64,000 bases of DNA from Phytoseiulus persimilis (lineage: Eukaryota; Arthropoda; Arachnida; Mesostigmata; Phytoseiidae). Position 1 is the first letter of the stretch. Every line of letters starts with the position of its first letter. The notes under the pieces are model-generated. The model did no database searches. It was not told the DNA's origin and worked only from the letters and a program-made list of their open reading frames with translations. Location of the stretch: contig CM075101.1 of NCBI GenBank assembly GCA_037576195.1, positions 25,358,001 to 25,422,000 of the forward strand. Direction: 5' to 3'. Positions 47,204-58,779 of this stretch are shown here, piece after piece. Both the position numbers and the translations under genes were made by a program.

Positions 47204-50036
47204 GCCAATTGCTCAACTTAGTTGCCCGATCACAGTGGAAGAGTCTCTCGAGTTGCCGCGCAGTTTCCTCTCAGTTCTTAGGGTGTATTCATGGTTCAAG
47301 GCCTGAGGGAGGAATGGGCATGATTTGTAGGATGGGAATGACTTCTATCGTTCCCCCAGGAGTCTCTCGTCCCCTTGGATTACTATCGGGTCCAATGTTA
47401 TCAAAGAATACCTCATCGGCGTCGCTGTAATCGTCCAAGCGTAACAAAAAAATTATCGACTGTTATAACGCATACAAATTCTTGTCCAGCTAGTTTGTCA
47501 CTTCCCGAACTGGGCGTAGATAGCACGACGGCGGTTGAGGCCGTGCCAGCATTCCGATATCCACGGTTGAGAAATTCGAATGGGTTGCAGTCCATTTTAC
47601 CGTTTTACGAGCTTTGAGGCCCCTCGTAGTCGGCTACACCATTCGTTTCCTTGGGACATCTCATTCAACCGGCCAGGAAAATGTCAGATGCGAGCCGCTG
47701 GACGGATCAATCACGGTAAACAGATCAGGAGGAGCGGGAGATTCGGGGGAGAATCCATCCCCCCCTTGTCAACAGACGGGAGATGCCGTTCCGATTCTTA
47801 AGGTCTCTCGCATGTGCACCTTTCTTCATAACGCATCCGCTCATTCATTCTTCGATTGTTTCCCCGCGATCTGTCAACGTGGTGGGCTCCTCGACGGCCG
47901 GCGCTTCTTGGGTGACCTGCAGAACAAGCTCAGGGCGGTGATGTTACTCTCCTGGACGTCAACCCTGTCTCTCCCGCCTCTGCACTGAGTTCCGACAGCT
48001 CATAGCAACAGACTACCATCCTTGGTCTCCGAAGGGCTCCAGTGCGGTAGGGGTTTGGCGTCAATGACTGCTTTGGTTGAAGAATAATTCGGAGTGGAGT
48101 GGGTCGGAAGCGCAAGAAATACACCCTGATCGCAACGTCTAAAGCTCCAGACGATGACACACGAACCACTCATGGATAGAGCTTCTTATGGACATTTGGG
48201 CACTAAACCTGCGTGTCGAGAGCGACGAAAAGGCTGCTCGACAGATTGAGCGAAAGTTGAAAATAAATTCAGGGGTCCCCAGGAATGAGGTCCAAACTCT
48301 GAAGTTGCTTCTGGCATGTATCTCGCTCGAAGGAGGAGCTTCAATGCTATCCGAGACAACCGCGAACTATTCTCGACTCCGAGTCAACAGCTCGTCGGGG
48401 TGCGCTGCTTTGAGAAGGAACGGTTCGCGTGACCTATAACTCGAGTCGCACGAGGAAGCACTCGGCGACCCACAACCGCAGGGATGAAACCAAGCCAGTT
48501 CCAGTCGGAGAATGCTATTCAGAGATGAGTCACACCATTCTACTCATCGTTCTTTCCTAATTGATATCATGAGTTCAGATATGCAATTTCCGTTGGCGCT
48601 CCTGTGGCAAGCAAGGAGCTCTAACTCAGGATGACTCTTCAAAAGATTGGATCGCCAACGCTTGAAGAAACCAATCAAGGAGGGCCGTGGGGCGAAGCTG
48701 AACCTGAGTACACGGGAGATTATACAAGGAGACTCATTTCGACGGATTTCGCTGTTACTCGCCAAAGCGTCCTGTGGATGTCTACTAAGCTCTCCGTCAT
48801 GAACCCTCGAACAATGAAACCCATCTTACCCTAGTCAGGACACGGTGGTCAGCATTCATTCTTGCGGTTTGGGAAGTGACGAGAATCGATGGAACATGAA
48901 ATCCGATTCCATCAGTGAGAACAGATAACCGCTACTTGTCTCTCCCTTGCGACACCTTCCCATCAGAGGGGAGTGGAGTCACCAAAGGGACTATTCCTGG
49001 ATCAGGTCGGGTATTTCAAATGACGGATGGTTTCTCTCGACCTCAACGCTTCTCTCCCATTCCGCTGAACGCTGCGCTTTGCCGATTCAATGCTCACCAC
49101 GAGCTCTGCTCGGTTACACTACCGATCACGTGCATTGGTACCAGCGTGGCGAGGGGGCGGTCCGCCCCGAGCATCAAGGCCTCGAGCCCGGGGTCTGGGC
49201 CAGCGTTTCGCCCAGCCCGGGCATGGCGACATCCTCCTGGAATCCGGCGACGGTACTCACCAAATTGGACTTGGTACCGGATCCTTCTGAGTCGAATAAC
49301 TTGCAGAGGGCATAGATGAGTCTCAAGCCTTCGGAACTCCATCGGAAGTGTCCATTGGGCAGAATAATAGCCATGGAATCAGAGAGCATTCACGAGGAAC
49401 TCACAAATTTCAACAAACTCCGCTAGTTGTGCCGTTTCCCGCCGAAAGCCAACTGCTGGGACGTGAGCCAGTATTCGAAAACACTGGTGCAAATCATTAG
49501 CCCAACATCTTTTCGACTGCTGATGCAATTCGCTCTGACCTTGACCAATTCGCGCGCGTGGTCCAGAAGCCATATCGCTATGGGGTCCGGAGTTCTGTCT
49601 GAGAATACGTTGTTGATTTGATCGAGGCGGTGATGAATCGAGGTCCAAAATGAGGAATCTTCATCACAGAGCGTCAGTGATATTCAGCGAAGAATCAGTA
49701 ACCATTTCGAGCAACGATGTTCGATAACGTAGGTTTTGTTTGTGCGAGGGCGCTTCTCTTGTTTTAGGACTGCTCTCACGCGACATGTTTCCATTTTGCC
49801 ACTAATCAAATTGGTCCCGCATGGTGTCAATCTTCGTTTCGCATATCGAGGAAAGTTTCGCCACGAGGGGCATCAGCAAGAGTCGCAACGCTACTGTCTG
49901 CATTGGACTCGAGAATCCGCACACTCTCAAGCCTTTGCTATGAACAGGATGCTTTGAAGATCCTCATGATGATTCGAGCAGGAAAGAGTGTTACACTCCT
50001 ATTCATGACGCGTCTCTACGCAGGAGTATGTTAGAG
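47204..50036. other. no confident gene
   Basis: Contains the small ORF at 48188-48439 (separate entry) and overlapping frames at 48915-49319 plus and 49648-49094 minus. The latter are two same-phase frames with one stop between them; none has a recognised domain. Confidence 0.3.
48188..48439 (+). CDS. candidate small ORF, unknown product
   Basis: ATG at 48188 opens 83 codons, beginning MDIWALNLRVESDEKAARQI and continuing through a charged, probably helical stretch (IERKLKINSGVPRNEVQ) into a leucine-rich segment (LKLLLACISLEGG). No family recognised. No competing frame on the opposite strand overlaps it, but its length alone gives little support. Confidence 0.22.
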   Translation: MDIWALNLRVESDEKAARQIERKLKINSGVPRNEVQTLKLLLACISLEGGASMLSETTANYSRLRVNSSSGCAALRRNGSRDL

Positions 50037-50066
50037 CAGGGGTGGGCAACTTCAGAGGGCCGCAGA
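50037..50066 (+). mobile_element. orphan hAT-type transposon end
   Basis: CAGGGGTGGGCAACTTCAGA at 50037, followed by GGGCCGCAG, matches the general form of hAT terminal repeats (CAGGGGTGGGCAAC then a GGGCCGC block) reading inward to the right. I found no reverse-complement partner downstream, so the element is truncated or its other end is too decayed. A 93-codon minus frame just inside (50348-50067) may be residual element sequence, but I cannot match it to a transposase. Confidence 0.55.
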
Positions 50067-51226
50067 TTATTGGGACGAGTAGGTAAGGAGAGTTGGTCCT
50101 GATAAGATGTGCAGTAGTACTATTTGGGAATGGAAACCATTCTCTTCTGTGTTATCCGTGAATAAATGTGCTTTATTCCATTTATTCCCTTCACGAATCT
50201 CTCGGTGTCTGGCTCGGAGTTCGATGTTGCCGAGTGCAAGGTGTTCTCTGAATTGAAACCCCACAAAGTGCACCACAGCCGGGACTCGTTCAGGTTCGTC
50301 ACGCCGAATGTCAGCGCGCATGTGAATACATCTGCCAGTGATTGACATTCGCCTCTCCGCAGCGACTTAGGAAATTCGATGAGGGAGAATTCTCTGCGTC
50401 AAGTTTTCGAAAATGCACTGCTCTTGAGCAAGATGAAATCATCATGCAATCAAGCTGATAAGGTTCTGGGGCAGTGGCCTTCTCGATTGCGAGCTAATAT
50501 GCGAAAATCGAGAAGTTGGGCTGCGTCGCATTGAAGTCCGATTCGCCCCGGACTTCTGCTCGAAGGGCGGAGAAACGCTCCGACTCCAAAGTTTACCATT
50601 ATCCCAATTTTTTTACGTCGTCTTCGAAGTCCGATTAGTCGGGGTGAGTGGGCCATATTGTAGCATCAGAACAGAGCTTGTAACAGTTTTCTTCCGAAAT
50701 CTGGAGTCTGATTCCTCAGTCGAGAGCAACGGATGGTTCTACCGAGGTCGGTCAGTTTGGGCCTGCCCCACTTCATACAATGGACTTCAACTCATCCAAC
50801 GCCTCTACTGGTATTCCCTATGATAACCATCATTTTAAAGCTGGGGACCTGGGCAGCAAAATCCGTAGGTTTCAACCAAGTAGTCCGATTTCAAGGAATA
50901 CCAAAAAAATCAAAAGCTCTGTTCTTGGGATACTGTTCTCGGACAGAATGGTCATGCGTGCGCTCCGCCTCCGTCGTTTCGACTGATCGGGCTCGAAGAC
51001 GACCTGGAGGAATCAGAAAGATTGCAAACTTCGGAGTTGATTCTCTCTGCTGTGATGGCATTATCCTCCGAAAATGGCAAGCGCGACGGGAGGCATTCCT
51101 CTCCCTCGAAGAAAACTCTCTTTCCATGATTGACGTTCGGAACATTTTCAGAAAAGTTTTCGATGGTTGAAAAATTGCTCCAATCTCAGAGCATGGCGCT
51201 AATTCATTGATCTCTACTGTACATCT
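50067..51226. other. probable transposon interior, no intact gene
   Basis: Lies between the orphan hAT end and the reverse transcriptase remnant. A 145-codon plus frame (50733-51170) ends just before the reverse transcriptase motifs and may be upstream LINE sequence, but I see no clear motif in it. Confidence 0.35.
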
Positions 51227-51886
51227 AACTGGGTAAAAGCGAGCTCCGGACTAGAACAGGGCTGCCCCCTCTCGCGCTCCCTATTCGTTTTCTACTTATC
51301 GAAACCCTAGAACAGGCTCACGCAAGACGGAACAGGCGTCGGAGTCCGATCTGAGAAAGTGAGATGGGATCTGAAACAAGAAGGTTCTTCCAGCATCCCA
51401 AGTCTGCTCTTCGTCGACGACATATTCCTGAGGGCAAAATCCATGGGGGGCCAGGGAAAGCTACTGTCAGTAACGAGAGCAAGCTCGCCTCGAACCCCGC
51501 GAAGAGCGCCGTGGTCATATCCTCACGCAAAAGTGCCAGCGACCCGATCTGAGAGCAACGTAAGGTTCGTGAAACGCGTCTTATCCGTGCCAGACGAGAG
51601 ATGGCCAACAAATCTCCTGAACATCACCGAGATCCTCGGAACACAGACTGAACTGTGCACCGAACGCAAACACTGTCGCAAATACGGCAGTGACCAGATC
51701 GAGCCATCAATATCGAGTCTACGAACATCTCAACAACAGGGTAGCAACACATGCTCAACATGCCGCATCTACGAAAAGACTGAACAGCACATAAACTTCG
51801 AATGCAGCGACGCAGACCACACAGACGATGATCTCCTCAAGGCCTCTCGCAAAAAATGCATGACCCATCGCGGGTGTCCAAGATAG
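51227..51886 (+). pseudogene. non-LTR retrotransposon (LINE) reverse transcriptase remnant
   Basis: Two hallmark reverse transcriptase motifs lie in one frame at normal spacing: GLEQGCPLSRSLFVFYL (51248-51298; motif B, GxxQGxPLSP type) and SLLFVDDIFL (51401-51430; the catalytic box, normally F/Y-A-D-D, here with V for A). A TAG at 51308-51310 interrupts the frame between them. Downstream, NPAKSAVVISSRK in another frame (51495-51533) matches the conserved segment that follows the catalytic box, showing a frameshift. The first frame then resumes and ends with CSTCRIYEKTEQHINFEC (51752-51805), a C-x2-C-x8-H-x4-C knuckle typical of the C-terminus of CR1/Jockey/I-like LINEs. The distance from catalytic box to knuckle is much shorter than usual, so there is an internal deletion. 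A dead, truncated copy. Confidence 0.78.
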
Positions 51887-52363
51887 TGCTCGCCCTTGAA
51901 AAATAGGAAAAGGAGTCCGAACAAGCTCCCGAAGCACCACGAATGAAGGGTGCAACATATCACGATTCAAGTCGAGATCAATGAACGCATACCCATACAG
52001 CTGGAAAACTCTGAGAAGTCGGAATGGTTACCTCGGAACGAGTGGTCGTAGGGTCTTTCATCTCGTAGAGGGCTATCCACATATCTTCGGTTAGATATTG
52101 TGCATCACCGAACGTGGAATCATTCGGAATTTCTCCAAATCCACTGCAATGGGGGGCTTACACTCTTCGAAAACTAACATGGAAAAAGAGGGTGATTCCG
52201 ATAATTGACCGATATTCTAACTGAGTTTCATCGCTTCCGAATGAACGATTGCGAAATTTCGTCCGTGTTGGAAAAATTGGGCTCAAGGGGTTCGAGGCTG
52301 GGGGGCATGGGGCCGAGGGGTCTAGGGCCGGAAAACGTCTTCGTCACGAGCATCTACTCGAGT
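51887..52363. other. no gene recognised; G-rich segment
   Basis: Contains a G-rich stretch (about 52275-52332) with GGGGTCTAGGG-type blocks just left of the hAT-like end at 52364. These resemble subterminal motifs of the hAT element at 9568, but no end motif is visible. Confidence 0.35.
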
Positions 52364-52410
52364 CAGGGGGTTCCCAACCTGGGATCCGTGGTACGCTGGA
52401 TGACACCTGT
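52364..52410 (+). mobile_element. orphan hAT-type transposon end, same group as the 9568 element
   Basis: CAGGGGGTTCCCAACCTGGG followed by ATCCGTGG fits the common hAT terminus CAGGGGTTCCCAACCTGGGG-TCCG and shares CAGGGG-TTCCCA with the element at 9568 apart from one extra G. It reads inward to the right. No complementary end was found downstream, so this is a truncated copy. Confidence 0.55.
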
Positions 52411-53871
52411 TTATCGAGAACCATTCTCGATCATTCGTTTTTTCCGTTACGTTATCTTGCATTGAGCATGATCAGAACTTTCTCCCCTGATACCTACCCC
52501 CAAACATCATAGACCAGATCATTGACCAACACTGTATCGATTCCGTAACCCAGAAGCGATCGCAGCGCAGTGGAACATCGCCGACCCTAGTGAAGGAACC
52601 TCATACAGGTTCGGGAATTCGGCGTTTCCCATTCCTGTTTCCTGCATGAACGATCCTTGTAGGTAGAAGCATAACGTTATGGAGCTGGAACAATGACCAG
52701 GTAAGGTTCAAGGAGCTTGAGGCAGTTGCCGATGTGAATCGCTAGGATTCGAATGATTTCTCCACAAAATAGGAGACGCTTCAGACTGATGCCTCGCTGT
52801 GTGGTGGCCTTCTTGCAACGGCGGGCCTGAATTCCCGAGGGCGGCATCCGATCAAGTGCTCTCAACAATTTTCAGGAAAACTAACAGTCGAGAATTTTTC
52901 AGAAATAATGCAAAGGTGTCTCAAGAATATCTCAGAGGCTCGATCTTCCCGAGGACATTGGTCCCACGTGCAGATGACACTTTCAGAGAACGCGACTCCA
53001 CAACTTATACGGTTTGTCTGCTGCATAGCCTGACTCCTGTGTGATGAAAAATACGATTGGAATATCAGCTCGATCGGACGTTCCCTTGAAAAGTTACATC
53101 GAAAAGCAGGAGTGCGCTCATGATGTCGCTATAGACTCTCAGTTGGGTCGATAATTGCGCATCACAGAACTTGGGAGTCACCGCAAACGACGAAAGAAAG
53201 CTTCGTGAACGGGCATGTTCGAGATTTCAGGAGAAGATATTGAAGATCCAAAGTAGAGACAGAACCATCACGCCTGATCCTTTCAGATCAATCGCATACG
53301 GATTGTAAGTAAACATCCTCTCAGACAAAATCTAGAATCCGATTCTCCAGAGGAAACGAAATTCTTCCGGTTCCTGGCTGTGAGCAGTGACAGGTATTCT
53401 ATGCGAACCGATGAAGACGATTTTGCTGGTTGAGGCTTCAATGTAATCTCTACACCCACAATTATTAAGATTCTGTTTTTAATCATTGTAAAGCGTTCCT
53501 CAGTGCGTAACGATTGTTGGAAGGAATCTTCCCGGCTTTCGAATCGTGACGTCGTGAGGGCCGTCCCTGTGAGGAAAGACGGAATCTCTATCCAATCGAG
53601 TTGGATGAATGCATTATCGAAGGGACCTCGAGCCACTTTGCTGGCGGGAAGTTCGCTGGCCATTGCTAGGCAATGAAACCGTGTTCACAGCGGCCAAGCC
53701 GGCGGAGCAGAGCGATAGGCCAGAACCAGGCGCGAACCAGGAAGCAGGCGCGAAAAAGCTCTGACAAAGCGGCTGTCTCGAGCAGGAACGATCGAACGCT
53801 GCGCGATCGAACTGACTGGACATGAAGAATATAAGAGAGGATCTCATCGGGAGATCTCATCGTAGACTGTA
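52411..53871. other. no gene recognised
   Basis: Short frames only; the longest (53663-53283 minus, 126 codons) has no support. Good isolated splice-like signals occur (acceptor CCTGATCCTTTCAG ending 53287, donor GTAAGT at 53307) but bound only 19 bases. Confidence 0.3.
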
Positions 53872-53976
53872 CAGTCATACCTCGGTTCGCGATTGCCTCG
53901 CTCAGCGGATACCTCGCTTGACGTAGGTCCGTTAGACAGGAAAGCTGCCTCGGTGAACGAACTCCGAATGGACGAG
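53872..53976 (+). mobile_element. pogo/Tigger-like DNA transposon left end
   Basis: CAGTCATACCTCGGTTCGCG starts at 53872 directly after TA (53870-53871), the target of Tc1/mariner/pogo elements. Tigger-type elements begin CAGGCATACCTCG or close variants. Inside, decayed copies of a CCTCGGT-GAACGAAC motif continue (GCCTCGGTGAACGAACTCCG at 53949-53968). No matching right end was found, so I read it as an incomplete, old copy. Confidence 0.55.
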
Positions 53977-55014
53977 CGAGAAATACAATTATATGCGGTG
54001 TCTCGGATGGCTCTTGAGCTGTGGAATCCATGCCGATTTGATAATTTTTTCCCCTGCTTCCATGTCCCTGACGATGTGGAATCAGATGAAAACTTCCATG
54101 TCCCCACAGCATGTGTTATTCTCAAATCACATCGGACGATGGCAGATCACTTCACAAGATCGCCTAATCCGGTTTCGCATCAAGTATGACCCAGAAATCC
54201 GCTGCTCAGCCGCCAACATTATGCCACAAATGAGAATCAACGTCTCCGAATAAAGGTGCCCCTCTTACAGGTTTGGCTGGTCCTGCTCTTCAGCGTGGGC
54301 CCCTGTGTTCTGAATCACGTGTGTCGATCCGGCTGGGAGAGTGTAGAGAGTTGCAGCGAAGCGGCCGCCGATCTTGGAAGAAGTGGGGAAACTGCTTTTG
54401 AATTGGATGAAAGAGAAACAATTGCCGAGTGAGAGTATCTTGCAAGAAATGATCTGCTCGGAGGCAAGGCTGCTCCATGGGAGTTCGGCCAAAGATAATC
54501 CTGACCGATGCCGTGGATTCAAAGCCTGCCGAGGAAAGGGGGGAGTGTGATGAATTCAAAAAATGGAGTGGAATTTATCAGGTTTGGAGACTTAGTAAAG
54601 CCGCTTGCCCAGACCAGAGAGCTGCACTGGAATTCATCGGTTAAGCCGTATGGAATATTCTGCCGGCAAACTCTAGAGTGACATGGTTTTCGGAATCGTG
54701 AATTCCGAAGCAAGATTCTACCTATCCATCAACCACCTATTCGCCACGAGCTCTGTGGCGGTACGGGTCACCGGGACGATCACAGGTGGAACCATTCGTG
54801 GAGCCACCTGTAGATGGGAAGTCCTGGAAATGGTCTTGAGAAGTTTGCTCGTATGATTCAACTTGACAGGACAATCGATGTTGATGACGTGCGAGTTATT
54901 GTGCAAATTACCCTTTCCAAGCGACGAATTGTTGAATAAACGCTGGCTACTCATTCGAGTTCCCTCAGGTTCGTTGACCTTATCCAAGTCTAATCACCGA
55001 CACGGTGGTAATTC
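53977..55014. other. no gene recognised
   Basis: Short overlapping frames; may contain the interior of the pogo-like element. No transposase (DDE) motif seen. Confidence 0.3.
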
Positions 55015-55908
55015 ATCGAAGGGCCTGCCGGGACAACATGAAGGGAATCGGCCCCACCAAAAAATCGATTTTTGGTAACTTAAAATTCTCATATATCGAG
55101 AACCAGTAGGGCTACAGCGCCGATGAAAAAACCGTTGTAAAGCTCTTCTCAAGGGCCATCGAATGCCGTAGGCAACGGGTCCCGGAAACCACTTTTCTAG
55201 TCGAGGAAAATGGAAAAGTTGGTTGGTTCATCCGGAAGGAGAAAGCTGACCACTTCCTCAGATATCGCTAAAATTACTCCTATCCATCGTTTACTCGCAG
55301 GGCAAGTTTCATCTCGATGCGAGTTTGTGGGGCGAAGATGTCAACAGTTGAACATCGGCGATGAAGCGGTTTCCCCCCCAGAACTCGCTTGAGACCCAGC
55401 ATAAAAATGGATAGAAGTCATCGAATCATGTCATCTTTCTAGGAATCATGGTCAGATCGATCGGAACCACCCTCCCAGACTCGTCACAAATGCTCAGATT
55501 GGTCCCAGGATCACCCTTCCAGACATGGAAAAGTGTGATCAGATTGGTCCCAGAATCACCTTTTCAGACTTGGAAAAGTCTGATCAGATTGGTCCCGAAA
55601 TCACTCCGATCGACCCTCAGAAGTATGGTCAGTATGGTCAGGGACCAATCTGAGCATACTTTTCCGAGTCTGGGAGGGGTGATTCCGGGAACGATCTGGG
55701 GAAGAACCGCTTCATCGCCGATGTTCAACTGTTGATATCTCTGCCCCGCAGACTCGCATCGGGATGAAACTTGCCCTGCGAGTAGACGATGGATAGAAGT
55801 ACTTTGAGCAATATCTGAGAAAGTGGTCAGCCTTCTCCTTCCGGATGAAAGTTTTCAAAAATCGATTTTTTTGGTGGGGCGCTCATCCCCGCAGGCCCTT
55901 TCTCGATG
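55015..55908. repeat. imperfect palindromic (foldback) element with tandem core
   Basis: Two long inverted arms. The outer ends are CATCGA-AGGGCCTGCCGGG (55015-55033) and, on the other strand, CATCGAGAAAGGGCCTGCGG (55908-55889), followed inward by CCCCACCAAAAAA-TCGATTTTT on both sides. The middle arms, 55226-55372 and 55711-55853, are highly similar in opposite orientation (shared blocks TTCATCCGGAAGGAGAA, GCTGACCACTT, ACTCGCAGGGCAAGTTTCAT, CAGTTGAACATCGGCGATGA). The inner arms meet around 55610. The left arm carries about 150 extra bases (55076-55225) and about 95 extra bases (about 55380-55460). No direct target duplication is evident. No transposase. Probably a non-autonomous foldback or MITE-like element; family unknown. 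Confidence 0.75.
55492..55612. repeat. 45-bp tandem repeat, about 2.7 copies
   Basis: Units start at 55492, 55537 and 55582, each opening with CAGATTGGTCCC (offset by two to three bases) and containing a CCAGACATGGAAAAGT-type block. The period is a multiple of three, so one frame shows a 15-residue repeat (RLVPxSPFQTWKSxI). An inverted copy of the unit lies at 55642-55690 in the opposite arm of the palindrome. Confidence 0.85.
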
Positions 55909-56600
55909 TGGTACACTTGAAGTCTTCATCTCAACTGACCATCATACCTAATCCCTGCTTGAGCTCGTTCAAGGGTAATGGTTTCGTCGAAGTTCATTTT
56001 CGGTGAAATAGGTGTCCTTGCATTCGAAGATGATGCGTCGCACTGTTCTGGTGGAATTTTTTTCAAACAGGATTTTGGGGATGGTTTCGACGTGGTCGAC
56101 GATTTTCGGGGTCGCTGAGCACGAGGCTCGGTGGTTTTTGAGGCTGGTGCTCACGAAGCCGGACTTGGTTCTCCGCGATCGGTTCTTCCCGACACGGAAA
56201 CCTTCGATCATGCAACAAGTTGAAGCGATAACGATGAAGAGCTGACATCACGATGACTCTAGCCATGAACGAACTAATCTCATTCGTTCTTGCCCGATTC
56301 GCAAGAACTGCCCGACTTACGAGCAACCTAAATTAGCAGAAAGCGCAATCAAAGAATTATTAACGGGTCGCCATACTGGAACGGGCCGGCGAAGACGCCC
56401 CGACCCGACGCACTGGTCTGTCAGAGTCGTCGGAGTCTCTCAAATAGGCGTTCATGGAGCTTAAGACGGTGGCTCTAGGTCCTAGAAGTCATGCTCAGAC
56501 GAGGAGGCAGCCGTCGACGTACCTGCTTCAAGGAAGGCACTCCACGGATCCCCCACCGTTACTCCGTCTCTCGGCATACGCTTGATGCGCATCGCCTAAC
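55909..56600. other. no gene recognised
   Basis: A minus frame (56211-55969) ends in a plausible peptide (VRRIIFECKDTYFTENELRR), and an overlapping minus frame (56326-56063) is proline/arginine-rich; neither has splice support. Confidence 0.3.
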
Positions 56601-57230
56601 TTGGCACTGTGCGCTGCCACCGACGTCAAAGATCTCCTGAGGGAATCGGACACGGCACCGCTATATAGCGCGGAGGATGAACGATTATTTCCCTACGCAG
56701 CCATCACAAACTCGTCGGGCGAATCGACTGAGCGATGCGAATTTCAAACAACGAGTGCTGCTCCGCAGTGCCCAAACGTTGCTTCAATGGATCTCAATAT
56801 CAATATTTTAGGATAACTATTGAACCATGCATTCGCTCTACAACAATGTCTCATAGATCTGAACAGGAAACGCCCTGAAACGGCACCACGCCAGCAGACT
56901 CCTATCTGGAGTAAATTAGAGTTGTCCTCATACGAGCGTTCATCAGAAATGAACGTGTTTTCTTTCTCTTTGGATGAATCCATAGAAATCTTGATTTACA
57001 GTGAAAATCAAATGCCACAACTATGCGTTCTCAACATGAATGAAGTTAACTCGCTGGCCGAAAACAAACCACGTTGCTCTCAGTTTTCAATAATCGCCGC
57101 ATCTCGAGCAGGGATATTTGTCACCCGAAGCGTAATCAGAGACCCCAGAAATCTCCATCCACGTGTCAACCGCCGCCGAAATCTTGATTCTCCAGGAAGG
57201 CTCACGACGACGGCGAGATCTGAGTCATGA
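56601..57230 (+). pseudogene. reading frame with one stop, unknown origin
   Basis: A plus-strand frame is open from 56586 to 57230 except for one TAA at 56814-56816: about 210 codons in total. The first part includes VKDLLRESDTAPLYSAEDER and the second SFSLDESIEILIYSENQMPQ, both protein-like and acidic/polar. There is no ATG at the 5' end. It could be an exon series with a small intron around the stop, or a decayed gene. The minus strand also has a coding-like frame at 57310-57080 (FVKEARFIIHDSDLAVVVSL). No family recognised. Confidence 0.25.
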
Positions 57231-58779
57231 ATGATGAACCTGGCCTCTTTAACGAACCCCGCGTCAAGTTGAAGAGATCGAGAAACTAACAACTGCGTCG
57301 TGCTCAGCACCCCGACAACCCTAGATTACCATCGCCGTAATCTTGTTTCCGAAAAAAATCCATGATCACGGATATGACTCCGGCAAAATCACGGTTGGTT
57401 CATGATAACGTTATTGATTCACACCTGTTCAGTCTGTTCCGTAGCATGCACTCCCATGTCGGACCTCCAACGTCCCTCTTCCTCTCTGAAGAGTTGCGGA
57501 ATTCACTGTTTCCGGGGATGTCTTATTCCCCACCTAATCTACGATGTGATCATTTGAAACGCACTGCATGTGCATCCCATAATCTATCTCACAGCGTCCA
57601 AACGACCTTGTTGTGCACGATACGTTTCTAGATTGGAGTATCGCGTCGAGACATCGTTAGCGACTCGAGCAGTGTCAATTACCTACCAGGCCACCCGCTG
57701 ACAGCCAACGCTCATGTCAACTTGAGGTCCACGCCAGAAAGGACAGGAGAGACTTCTTGGCCCCCGAGGAGAATAGGGTATGCTGCCACAGCAGTCCCCT
57801 CGAATAATACGCCACTGCACGTTGCCTGTGCGAGTTCCATTGCTACTGTAGGGCACGAGGAAATCTCGGCAGACTGATCCTTGTGGACTTGAACGGAAGT
57901 TCTCCGAGGCCGCCGACGCTTGAAGAGGAATAAGTCATAATCTGATTCTCCGGCTGAGCTTGAGATGGATGGAGTACCAAATGATTGACAGTTTTGATGA
58001 GCTGAGAGTCCTAAGCGATGGCTGGAGTGGACACAAAGGGGAGAAGGTCAGAGTCGGTGTGAGAAAAGGGGGAACTCTATGTGACTTTAGGCAAAATCTC
58101 GTTGTGGAACGCGTACGAAGTTCAAGATAAGAATAATGATGATGACATCAAGGCGTGTTCGATTATGGTGATCGACGAGGAAATCAGGCGCTGGACAGAT
58201 TATCGGAGCCACAGCTGAGACAGTTTACGCTACTATCACTCCCACGTTCACAGGAGCCCGCAAGCTATTCAGTGTTACGTCCGAGCTCAGGTGACAGACA
58301 TCTTCAGACATTCGCGAGAGCAACTGCAAGCAGAGAGAAGGAGCTTGCACAGAAACAGCTACGTTGATAGGATGCAGGAAAAAGAAAGCGAATCCGAGTG
58401 CAGGCTAACGAGCTCGAGTTCCACGCTGTAGGCATTCCAATATCGCCATGGGGCAGCAGAACCAATGAGCCCAAGAAATGACTCAGCATTCTGTGATCCC
58501 AGGCTTGTCATCGGCGCTCTCTGATCGGCGGTTCATGGAAGAGAGGTTGACCCCAGCTCTACAGGATGAAACGAAGATTCGTGAAACGTTTACCCTTGGT
58601 TGTCCACTACGAGTCTTGAGAATTCGTCGAGATTCATTTTTACAGCAGTCACGGAGAAGGAGGCGAAGGGAATGCTTCATTTTGGTGGGTTTGTTTGGAA
58701 CATTGAGTCCCACTCAAAGGCGACGCGTAGGCTATCAAACCTCTACGCGACTTTGTATGAATGCTCCGACGTCCTCATT
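57231..58779. other. no confident gene
   Basis: Short frames such as 58155-58367 plus (ending RATASREKELAQKQLR) and 58478-58804 plus; none supported. This is the 3' flank of the long minus-strand ORF; I see no AATAAA there. Confidence 0.3.
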
